A stretch of 12,273 bases of DNA from JAPXSY01 sp034003585. Its GTDB lineage: Bacteria > Verrucomicrobiota > Kiritimatiellia > RFP12 > UBA1067. Made by a program: the position numbers and the translations under genes. Positions 1-6,900 of this stretch are shown here, in pieces; positions within the stretch are counted from its first letter, which is position 1; every line of letters starts with the position of its first letter. The stretch lies in the NCBI GenBank assembly GCA_034003585.1, contig JAVEYH010000107.1:1-12273 (forward strand). The letters are read 5' to 3'. The notes below the pieces were generated by a model. The model was not told the origin of the DNA. It did not search any database and saw nothing but the letters and a program-made list of their open reading frames with translations.

Positions 1-119
1 CCCTCATCCTGGTTGAGGTTGCCGAACCACACAGCGAAGGCGTACAGCACCACGGCGCCCCCCCCCAGCAGAACCGCGGCACACCACAAACATAAGCGAT
101 GACTCCCTTTCCGGAGCAT
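1..119 (-). CDS. N-terminal fragment of a membrane protein, probably a GT39/PMT-like glycosyltransferase (runs off left edge)
   Basis: An ATG at 119-117 opens a minus-strand frame that stays open to the window edge, giving 39 complete codons. A purine-rich Shine-Dalgarno (GGAGGGA, 127-121) lies just upstream. The fragment begins MLRKGSHR, a short basic cytoplasmic end, followed by one hydrophobic segment (about residues 9-32, Leu/Ala/Val/Gly-rich). It then reads FGNLNQDEG. A single N-terminal membrane helix followed by an acidic Asp-Glu pair in the first extracytoplasmic loop is the usual start of GT-C fold glycosyltransferases of the GT39/PMT/ArnT type, where the acidic residue is catalytically important. 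The family call therefore rests on one short motif and topology only. The gene is divergent from the pseudouridine synthase. It contains a run of nine G on its coding strand at codons 18-21. Another signal-anchored membrane protein remains possible. Confidence 0.55.
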   Translation of the reverse strand, partial: MLRKGSHRLCLWCAAVLLGGGAVVLYAFAVWFGNLNQDE

Positions 120-183
120 GTCCCTCCCCCCCAAAAAACTACCCGCCGCGCTTCCGCACACTGTCCGTTCTCATTGCGCCCAC

Positions 184-213
184 AGTATAACCCGATTTCT
201 TTCCGGCACGCAA
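184..213 (-). promoter_or_regulatory. Candidate sigma70 promoter for the leftward membrane-protein gene
   Basis: Reading the minus strand, TTGCGT (213-208) is followed after 18 bp by TATACT (189-184). The -10 box matches five of six consensus bases; the -35 box matches only three. It would start transcription near 177, leaving a leader of about 58 nt before the ATG at 119. It lies in the divergent spacer and points at the partial gene, which supports it, but the assignment is by eye only. Confidence 0.35.
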
Positions 214-233
214 GCGGACAGCCGGATCTCCGC

Positions 234-263
234 TTGACCCGAGGCCCCGCCTCCGCATACTAT
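234..263 (+). promoter_or_regulatory. Candidate sigma70 promoter for the pseudouridine synthase gene
   Basis: TTGACC (234-239) is separated by 18 bp from TACTAT (258-263). The -35 box matches five of six consensus bases and the -10 box four of six. The predicted start is near 270, about 110 nt upstream of the ATG at 379. It stands nearly back to back with the leftward promoter candidate at 184-213, so the spacer 120-378 looks like an ordinary divergent promoter region. I see nothing else in that spacer. Confidence 0.42.
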
Positions 264-378
264 CCGCGCATCCGGAACAGGCGCCAAAGCCGGAAAAGCA
301 AACGCCGCCACCACCCCGGCGACCCGCCGCGGGGCGTGAACCCCGCACGCATGTACTCGCGATCCGAAAGTCCCATGT

Positions 379-1296
379 ATGCCCTTTCCTGATTATCCCG
401 GCACCCCTCCTCCCGGGGAGCCCCCCCGCGGCACGCCCGGCGAACGGCTGCAGAATGTCCTCGCGCACCGCGGCGTCGCGTCGCGCCGCCATGCCGCCGG
501 CATCATCGCAAACGGCTCCGTCACCGTCAATGGCAAGGTGGTCTTCGAACCCGGGTTCCGCGTCGATCCGGCCGGGGATGACATCCGTGTCAGCGGAGAG
601 CGTCTCGCGAAGACAGCGGAACGCCCCCGCACGATCCTGCTGCACAAACCCGCGGGCCTGATTTGCAGCGCGGACTCTTCGCGCGGCCAAACGGTCTGCG
701 ACCTGATGCGCCGGCACTTCCGCGAACGCATCGTGCCGGTGGGACGGCTGGACAAAGAGAGTGAAGGGCTGCTGCTGCTGTCCAATGACGGCGAGCTCAC
801 CCACCGCATGACGCATCCGCGATACGGCCACACCAAAACCTACCTCGTCCGGGTGGCGGGCCGCATGGCCGCGTCCAAGATCGAGCTGCTGCGCTCGCGT
901 CTGGAGATCGACGGGTACGCCATCCGTCCGGTGGAGGTCGAAGTGCTGAAGGAGGGGCGCGACAACACGCATCTTCTGGCCTTCACCCTGGGCGAGGGCC
1001 GGAACCGCCAGATCCGCAAAATGTGCTCCCTGGCGCATTTCGTCGTGCTGAGCCTCACCCGCGTGCGCATCGGCCCGCTGAAGATCGGCACGATGCGCCC
1101 CGGCGAGTGGCGGGAACTCACGGAAACCGAGATCCGCGCACTCAAGCTTCCGCCTTCCGCTTCCGTCACCCCGCCGCCGGATCGCCGCGGCCCGTCCCGG
1201 GGCGGCACGCCGCCCCACGCCGGGCCGAAGCCGGACCTCAGGCCCCCTGCCCCGCGAAAAAGCGGTCCATCAGCGCGCTGTGCTCGGCATCCGTGA
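379..1296 (+). CDS. RsuA/RluB-family pseudouridine synthase with S4 domain
   Basis: This enzyme isomerises a specific uridine of ribosomal RNA to pseudouridine in the cytoplasm. Residues about 21-75 form an S4 RNA-binding domain (GERLQNVLAHRGVASRR onward). Residues about 85-250 are the catalytic domain, with HKPAG at 89-93, the signature VGRLDKESEGLLLLSNDG with the expected catalytic Asp at 125, and GEGRNRQIRKM at 205-215. All match the RsuA/RluB/RluE/RluF group. At 305 aa it is closer to RluB (23S rRNA) than to the shorter RsuA (16S rRNA), but the target site cannot be decided here. Residues about 258-305 are a Pro/Arg/Gly-rich tail, common in RluB-like proteins. The ATG at 379 has only a weak ribosome-binding site (GAAAG); no better in-frame start was seen. 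The last 59 nt overlap the end of the convergent isomerase gene, so part of the tail is read from its antisense strand. Confidence 0.93.
   Translation: MPFPDYPGTPPPGEPPRGTPGERLQNVLAHRGVASRRHAAGIIANGSVTVNGKVVFEPGFRVDPAGDDIRVSGERLAKTAERPRTILLHKPAGLICSADSSRGQTVCDLMRRHFRERIVPVGRLDKESEGLLLLSNDGELTHRMTHPRYGHTKTYLVRVAGRMAASKIELLRSRLEIDGYAIRPVEVEVLKEGRDNTHLLAFTLGEGRNRQIRKMCSLAHFVVLSLTRVRIGPLKIGTMRPGEWRELTETEIRALKLPPSASVTPPPDRRGPSRGGTPPHAGPKPDLRPPAPRKSGPSARCARHP
1199..1216 (-). terminator. GC-rich hairpin just past the isomerase stop, possible terminator
   Basis: GGGGCGGC (1199-1206) and GCCGCCCC (1209-1216) form a perfect 8-bp inverted repeat with only AC between the arms, so the outer seven pairs with a 4-nt loop are realistic. 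It lies 22 nt beyond the stop codon of the leftward isomerase gene and inside the low-complexity tail of the convergent pseudouridine synthase gene. No T-run follows on the minus strand, so it is not a standard Rho-independent terminator. It may be an attenuating hairpin or simply a result of GC-rich codons. Confidence 0.28.
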
Positions 1297-2218
1297 ACCC
1301 GCCGCTCTCGATCGTGACCCAGCCGTTGTAGCCGATCTCATCGATCACCTTGCGCACGGAACGCCAGTCCACGCTGCCTTTGCCGATCGGCACGAAATCC
1401 CCGTCGTTCTTCTTTTCGCGGTTGATCTGGAAATCCTTGATGTGGAGCTTTACGATCTCGGAACGCAGCGCGCGCAGCCACTGCTCGGTCGGGGCGTACC
1501 GCACGTTGTTGCCGAGATCGAAGTAGGCTTTCACCCACGGGTTGTCGAACGACCGGATGAACGCGGCCGCGAAATCCGGCAGCACCCAGAGATTGTTCCA
1601 CACATTCTCCAGCGCGAGGATCACCCCTTCGCGCGCCGCGAAGGGAATCAGCTCCTCGACCGCGCGCCGCGACAGCTCGGTCGCCTGGTTCTGCGCCGCG
1701 ATGTACTCGGCGAACGGCGCGTTGTCCCCCTCGACCACCGCCGAGACGCGCAGTGTCTTGGGATCGAACGCGATCCGGAACTGCGACGGCTTGGGCAAGG
1801 TGCCGCCCACCCGGCACGGCACCAACAGGATGACGGGGGCGCCGTAGGCCGACGTGAGGCGGATCATCCGCTTGACGTCCTCGACCGACTTGCGCCGCAG
1901 GGCCTCGTCCGGGTTGTTGAAGTTGGCCCACCCGCCCATGAAGGAGTGGATGGTAAGCCCGTGTTTCGCGGCCGTCAGCCTTCCCTGGATCGCCTGTTCC
2001 TCGGTCACGCCCTTGTTGCTCAGCTCCATGCCGGGGAAACCGGCCTTGGCGATCCGCTCGCAGGCCGCGTCATCCGCCACCCCCGCGATCAGCGCCTTGT
2101 GCAGCGTGGTCCGGAACGCGCACGCGCCCCCCTCCTGCGCGACCCCGAAACGCGGCATCCCCGCCACCGCCCCGGCCGCCGCCACACCCGTCATGAACGT
2201 CCTGCGGTTCATCTGCAT
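1238..2218 (-). CDS. Tat-exported sugar phosphate isomerase/epimerase-family TIM-barrel protein
   Basis: The N-terminus carries a twin-arginine signal (NRRTFM, then an Ala/Gly-rich core and a likely cut after GVAQ), so the protein should be exported folded to the periplasm. The rest fits the xylose isomerase-like TIM barrel (AP endonuclease family 2 fold) shared by hydroxypyruvate isomerases, tagatose/psicose 3-epimerases and IolE/IolI. The four metal ligands expected of the family are visible, numbered from this start: Glu204 in ALENVW, Asp234 in YFDLGN, His259 in KLHIKD and Glu304 in TIESGG. The 326-aa length is normal for secreted PVC members. The substrate is unknown. I chose the ATG at 2218 because AAGGGGAGG (2233-2225) sits 6 nt upstream; the ATG at 2224 directly abuts that site and the one at 2212 is 12 nt away. 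It follows the beta-helix gene but has its own strong promoter. Its 3' end overlaps the convergent pseudouridine synthase gene by 59 nt. Confidence 0.88.
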   Translation of the reverse strand: MQMNRRTFMTGVAAAGAVAGMPRFGVAQEGGACAFRTTLHKALIAGVADDAACERIAKAGFPGMELSNKGVTEEQAIQGRLTAAKHGLTIHSFMGGWANFNNPDEALRRKSVEDVKRMIRLTSAYGAPVILLVPCRVGGTLPKPSQFRIAFDPKTLRVSAVVEGDNAPFAEYIAAQNQATELSRRAVEELIPFAAREGVILALENVWNNLWVLPDFAAAFIRSFDNPWVKAYFDLGNNVRYAPTEQWLRALRSEIVKLHIKDFQINREKKNDGDFVPIGKGSVDWRSVRKVIDEIGYNGWVTIESGGFTDAEHSALMDRFFAGQGA

Positions 2219-2224
2219 GTCCAT

Positions 2225-2233
2225 CCTCCCCTT
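2225..2233 (-). promoter_or_regulatory. Ribosome-binding site that decides the isomerase start
   Basis: AAGGGGAGG on the minus strand is followed by three in-frame ATG codons at 2224, 2218 and 2212. Its distances to these are 0, 6 and 12 nt, so the middle ATG has the best spacing. The choice changes the protein by only two residues and leaves the twin-arginine signal intact. Confidence 0.65.
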
Positions 2234-2332
2234 GCCTTTCCTGTGCTCCCGTTCCGTTGGGCGTTACACCCCCGGCATTCCGGCCCCACCGCTCCCGTGC
2301 ACACGCACCGGTTTCCAATCTCACTTAAAAAA

Positions 2333-2362
2333 AGTATAGAGACCCCGGCGCGCCCGTGTCAA
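2333..2362 (-). promoter_or_regulatory. Strong sigma70-type promoter for the isomerase gene, overlapping the upstream stop codon
   Basis: On the minus strand, a perfect TTGACA (2362-2357) is followed by 18 bp and TATACT (2338-2333), five of six for the -10 box. The TGA inside the -35 box (2361-2359) is the stop codon of the beta-helix gene. A T-run follows the -10 box (2333-2327 on the minus strand). Predicted initiation near 2326 gives a leader of about 100 nt. I recognise no riboswitch in that leader, only small GC-rich stems. This is the best promoter match in the window and suggests the isomerase can be expressed separately from the genes before it. Confidence 0.62.
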
Positions 2363-3798
2363 GACACATGCGGACCGTATGCGCGGGACGGGTCGATCAA
2401 GGCGCCGATCCCCGCACCCGCCCGGCCCCGGCCCCGCAAGGCCGGAAGGGAGTAGGGCGGCGCGGGGGCGGATTGCGGCAACCGGATCGAGTGCGTGTCG
2501 AGTCCGGTCCGGGCGCGCATCGCGTCCCACTGCGCGGACGCATAGGGGATGCCGTGCAGAACAAACGTCGCCGCATCAAAGGCGTTGTGATCCGACATGA
2601 CGGATGGCAGCGGCGCTCCCGCGGCGGACTTTGGCAATGCGTAGTGCGTGCCGCACCGGATGAAGGCACAGCCCTCCACGATCAGGGTGCCCGCCAAAGG
2701 CGATACCGCAATCCCCGTCCGGAAACCGAAAATCGTGCAACGTTCCATGCGGAGTGTGCCGTTGCCGTGGTACACGCCCGCGGCCTGACTCCCCTCCGTC
2801 CCCACGAGCAAACAGTTCCGCAGTGTCACCCGCACGTTGGGGCGGGTCACCTCCACCGCTTTGCGCGGGTTGTTCCGGATGACGCAGTCCTCCATGACGA
2901 ACTCGCCGCTGTGGAACTCCACGCCGCCGCGGTAGGTGTCGTCCTCGATCAGGCACCGCTCGTACCGCACCTTCACCGCGTCATACACGTCCACGATGCC
3001 GCACCCCGCGTTGTGGTCGAAGCGCGAGTCGCGCACCGTCACCTCGGAGCCGTGGTGCGAGATGCCCTGGTCCATGTTGTAGCAGCCCCGCACGCGCTCG
3101 AACACGATGCCCGGCGCGCGGGTCGTGGCGAAGCCGTCCTGCGTGCAGCGCATGGCCGTCAAGTTGCGGATGACGACGTGGGGTTTTTCGCAGTGGAAGA
3201 TGGTCCCGACCCCCGGCGCCTCGACCTTGACCTCTCCGGGCGTCCGCCCTTCGGGAAGCTTGATGTAGAGCGTGTTGTGCAAAGGGTGAAACGCGTCCCC
3301 GATCTTCATGCGCTGTTTGAACAGGAAGTAGCCCGACGGCACCAGCGTTTCGCGCGAAACGCAGTTCGAGCCCGCCTGCCCGTCGAAAAACACAAGGTCG
3401 AAGCCCGACCAGTGCCCGTCCATCACGTGGGCATTGTTCGGGAGCGGCATGCTGTAGACGCCTCCGCCCTCGCCCTTCCATTTGTCCGCGCCGTAGCGCG
3501 TCAGCAGGTTGATCACCGCCCCGCGCCCGTCGAAGACGAACGGCTTCTCGGCGGTTCCTCCCACGAGCAGGTTCACCCGCTCGGAGTAGGGCGCGGCGTT
3601 CGGCGTCAGGCAGATGGCGTCCGAAACCGTCGCCCGCTTCACGGCGGCCGCAATGGTCTGGAACGGCTTGGCCCTCGAACCGTCGCCCGCCGCGTCGCTG
3701 CCCTTCACGTTGTCCACATGCCACTCGGTTGCGGCCGCATGAAGCCACGGGACCAACGCGGCCACAAGGCCGAAGCCTGAAACGATCCTGCTTGCCAT
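2359..3798 (-). CDS. Secreted right-handed parallel beta-helix protein (pectate-lyase-like fold)
   Basis: The 479-aa product begins with a signal peptide (MASRIVSGFG, then a hydrophobic core, cut near residues 21-23). It then has the stretch WHVDN..GSDAAGDGS..PFQTIAAAV (about 25-53), the usual N-terminal cap of secreted DUF1565-type beta-helix proteins. Residues about 205-390 show repeated short strands typical of parallel beta-helix coils, with turns such as RNLTAMRC, VRDSRFDHNAG, MEDCVIRNN, LRNCLLVG and MERCTIFGF. Such folds occur in polysaccharide lyases, GH28-like hydrolases and non-enzymatic surface proteins. I cannot assign catalytic residues, so the substrate is open; a role in extracellular polysaccharide breakdown is inferred from the neighbours. 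The ATG at 3798 is preferred because GAGGAG lies 6 nt upstream (3810-3805) and the signal peptide then starts directly; a TTG at 3825 would add nine polar residues. It lies downstream of the REP-like pair. Confidence 0.85.
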   Translation of the reverse strand: MASRIVSGFGLVAALVPWLHAAATEWHVDNVKGSDAAGDGSRAKPFQTIAAAVKRATVSDAICLTPNAAPYSERVNLLVGGTAEKPFVFDGRGAVINLLTRYGADKWKGEGGGVYSMPLPNNAHVMDGHWSGFDLVFFDGQAGSNCVSRETLVPSGYFLFKQRMKIGDAFHPLHNTLYIKLPEGRTPGEVKVEAPGVGTIFHCEKPHVVIRNLTAMRCTQDGFATTRAPGIVFERVRGCYNMDQGISHHGSEVTVRDSRFDHNAGCGIVDVYDAVKVRYERCLIEDDTYRGGVEFHSGEFVMEDCVIRNNPRKAVEVTRPNVRVTLRNCLLVGTEGSQAAGVYHGNGTLRMERCTIFGFRTGIAVSPLAGTLIVEGCAFIRCGTHYALPKSAAGAPLPSVMSDHNAFDAATFVLHGIPYASAQWDAMRARTGLDTHSIRLPQSAPAPPYSLPALRGRGRAGAGIGALIDPSRAYGPHVS

Positions 3799-3858
3799 CA
3801 CGCTCTCCTCGTTTTGCGGTTTCAAGAAAGCCTACGCGCGGGACCTGCACGAAGGTAG

Positions 3859-3879
3859 GGACGGTTCCCCGAACCGTCC
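3859..3879 (+). repeat. REP-like palindrome, copy A
   Basis: GGACGGTTC (3859-3867) and GAACCGTCC (3871-3879) form a perfect 9-bp stem with a CCC loop. Flanking bases AGG before the stem and G after it are shared with copy B when that is read on the other strand. It lies in the spacer between the large glycosidase-like gene and the beta-helix gene. There is no T-run, so a standard terminator is unlikely, although the RNA hairpin could still stabilise the upstream message. Confidence 0.72.
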
Positions 3880-3904
3880 GTCTGCCCTGATCAAGCCGAA
3901 GTGC

Positions 3905-3925
3905 GGACGCCTCGGGGAGGCGTCC
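3905..3925 (-). repeat. REP-like palindrome, copy B (inverted relative to copy A)
   Basis: GGACGCCTC (3905-3913) and GAGGCGTCC (3917-3925) form a perfect 9-bp stem with a 3-nt loop. Read on the minus strand it has the same frame as copy A: AGGGACG, three variable bases, CCCCGA, then GTCCG. The four differences from copy A fall at two paired positions (G-C to C-G and T-A to C-G), so the hairpin is kept. The two copies are 25 bp apart and inverted, like the paired REPs of BIME elements. Copy B lies 53 bp past the stop codon of the 1531-aa gene. Confidence 0.72.
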
Positions 3926-3978
3926 CTCCCAAGGATATCCTGTCACCCATATTTCATGTCTCACAAGCCCCGGCCCGC

Positions 3979-6900
3979 TTACGGCGTACCGGGCACGGTC
4001 CATTTCACATCGTCGATATCGCAGGTCAACGACTCCGAAAGCGCGCGGGAACCCTGGATGCCGAAGGCGTTCCCCGAGACCGGCGTCTCCTCAAAGACAG
4101 CCGCCTCCCTGCCGTCGAACAGAACCGCACAGCGTGGTCCTTTCAGCGCCAGCGCCAGCGTGTGCCACGCGCCGTCGAGCGTTCCGAGCTTGACGCCCGC
4201 CGCCCGGCTCCGCTTGCCGTCGCGGCCGACGGTCCAGCGCGTCAGCCCCAGGCTTTTCGCCTCGGGGTCCGCCCGCAGCTCCATGTGCTGGCCGTTTTGC
4301 AGCGCGGTATGGCTGAGCCCGTGACGGCTGAACGGCGGCGCGTCTGCCCGCGTGACGAGCGTCAGAAGCGGCCCCTTGCCCGCCGCGGCGGAAACGCGGA
4401 CGCGCAGCGAGAGCGACGCGTCCTGGCCGACCGCCGTTTCCGACCACAGCTCGACCCGGGGGGCGCCCATCCAAGGGGCGCTGTTCTTGCCGAAGCGCAG
4501 AAAGCCGTTCCCGTCTTCTTCCGGCACCTGCAGGTAAGGCGACACGTAATCCCAGCGCAGGCTCGCACCGTCCTCGAACGCCTCGTTGAACAGGACGCCC
4601 TCCGCGGCGCGCAGCGCTCCGACACAGAGCATTCTGAACGCATAGGGCGTGGGCAGAGCGACCCGCACGGCACCTCCCGAAACCAAGCCGAGGCGCTCGC
4701 CGGTCTCCATGTCCGTCACCTCGCCCTGCGGCGCGAAGCCGATCGCCGACGCGCCGAACGTCAGGTCCGCCTCGCCGGGGCTCCTCGACCACGACTGCAC
4801 GACCACGAGCACGCGCTTGTCGGCGGGCCGCGCCAGCAGCAGCCATTTGAGCGTCGCGCGGTCCGTCGTCAGCGCAGGCTTCTCCGCCCAGTACGTGTGC
4901 GGCTGAACCCGCGCTGTGTCGTACCCGAAACTTTTGAGCGCGTTGTTCAGCCGGGCGATCGTCACGTTGTAGTCCGGCCCGCCCGGCAGCTCGTGGACTT
5001 TCTGCATACCCCATTCGCGCTTCATGGCATAGGCGGAATCTTCCAGCCGCTCCGGACGGTCCTTTTCCCGCGTCGGCACGAGCGCAGGGTCAACTGCGAA
5101 GTCCTCGAGACGGAACAGGCGGTGGCAGAGCACGGGATAGGTGCCGGTCTGCCGGCCTAGGCTCTGGGCGCGCAAGTACTCCGGGGCGAACGGCTCCTTC
5201 GGATCGTGCCGCACGGGGTAGCCCACGCCGCGCGCGTAGGCCCGCGGCGAGAACTCGTTGTCGAAGGCGGTCGTGCACCAGGCGAGGATCGGCAGCAGGC
5301 TGGTGTTGGTCATGTGCTGCAGGAAGAGCAGCTTCTCCTTGCGCGTCCGCCGCCACTGGTGCATCAGGTTCCAGATCCGCTTCGAGTAATCGCGCTGGTT
5401 CCACAGCGTCAGGGCCGGCTGGATCTGCCCGTCCTCCGCCACGTAGGCGGCCGAGGTCAGCGGGTCAGAGCAGGTGGTGAGGTACGCATTGTCCCAGTAG
5501 ATGCCCACGCCGCGCTTGAGCCACTCGTTGGCATAATAGGCGCCGTAGTCGCGGTAGCTGGCCGTGAAGTTGACCCGCGCGTTGGCGCAAACCTGACGCC
5601 CCTGACGAAAGAGGTCGTAGCCGTCCGGCCACCGGGACCGCGGGCCGCCGTAGCCCTCCGGCGCCTCGCGCTGCGGACGCGTCGGCGCGTGCGACCATTC
5701 GTCCTTGTAGATCAGCCAGTCGTGCCGGTAGGTCGGCGCGGCCATTTCCTCGAAGTAGACCAGCACCGGCCTGCGCCGCCAGGTGGCGAAATGCGCGACG
5801 TCCGCCAGCCAGTCGCCGGTCCCGCGCACCGGCGGGATCTTGTATTTCTCCTGCTGTTCGCGGAACCACGCGCCGTTGTCCTTGCCGGTGAGCTGCGACT
5901 CGATGATTTTATCGACCACCTCCCAGCGGTCATTGAAGGGGAACTTGTCCGCGCACTGGTGTCCGCCCCACGGCGTGACCGGCAGGCCGCCGCCCCGCGC
6001 GCCGGTGCGCCAGTCCGGCGGCTGCGGCTTGGCGGGCGAGGCCTGCAACCCGAACACCAGCTCGCGCGTTTCGGTGACCGGCCCCGGCACGTTCACCAGG
6101 TTGACGCGGAGCACCACGGCGCCCGGCTCGCGCGCGATCTCCTGCAGCGGCCGGTCGCTCAGCCCCTTCTCCGTGATCCAGCCCTTGTCGTTCTCCGCGA
6201 ACCACGCGAGGCCGCGCTCCTCGCCACCGACCCAGACGTAACCCGCGAAAGCGTTGCGCCAAGCCTCCTTGCGCTGCGCCCGCCAGACCGTTCCGGTTCC
6301 GGCGGGGACCGCGCCCGAGTAGTTGCGCCGCAGGCTGCCGGTGTCCTCGTGCATCAGGGAGGCCTCGGACGCCCTGACCGGGATCTCCAGCCACAGGCGT
6401 TTGAGCGGCACCGGACGCGCGCCCGGCGCCAGCGTGAGCGTCACCCGCATCATGCCGTCCATTTCGATCTCGGATACGGCGACGACCGAGACGGCGTCGC
6501 AGCCGGCCTCGGCCCGGTAGACCGCGCGGTCCGGTGCCGCGGACACGGGTACCGCCTTGCCGGCGGCCCACACGCTCTCCGCGCCGTCGGCCGTCTCGCA
6601 GCGCAGCCGGATGGGCGCGGCCAGCAGCTCACGCCCCTGCGAGAGCACGGAGTCCCACAGGCCGAAGCCGTTCATGCGGTAGCGGCGCTGCACCACCGAC
6701 ACGTCGCGGCCGGCCGTCGCGACCGGCTCGAACGGCTCGAAGACCGCATTCGTGACGCCGAGCGTGTTTCCTTCCCACGGCAGGCCCGCGGCGAGGAAAT
6801 AGACCGGCGCGGACTTGAGTGCCTTGCCCCCCACCGCGACATCCGCGCTCAGCGCGTAAACGCCCTCGGCCAGGCGCGGCGTCTCGATCCGGCGGACCTG

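Noticed and set aside
99..392. A 97-codon plus-strand frame in the divergent spacer
   Set aside because: It overlaps the start of the leftward membrane-protein gene and both promoter candidates, has no ribosome-binding site and no recognisable motif.
139..1218. A 359-codon minus-strand frame covering the pseudouridine synthase
   Set aside because: No domain is visible and Arg/Ala/Gly content is extreme, while the plus-strand frame has the full S4 and catalytic signatures.
2225..2326. Possible riboswitch in the 100-nt leader of the isomerase gene
   Set aside because: Only short stems such as GTGC/GCAC are visible, and no known riboswitch core motif is recognised.
3859..3925. CRISPR array or intrinsic terminator
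   Set aside because: There are only two units, inverted rather than direct, with no spacer structure, no cas gene and no T-run after either hairpin.
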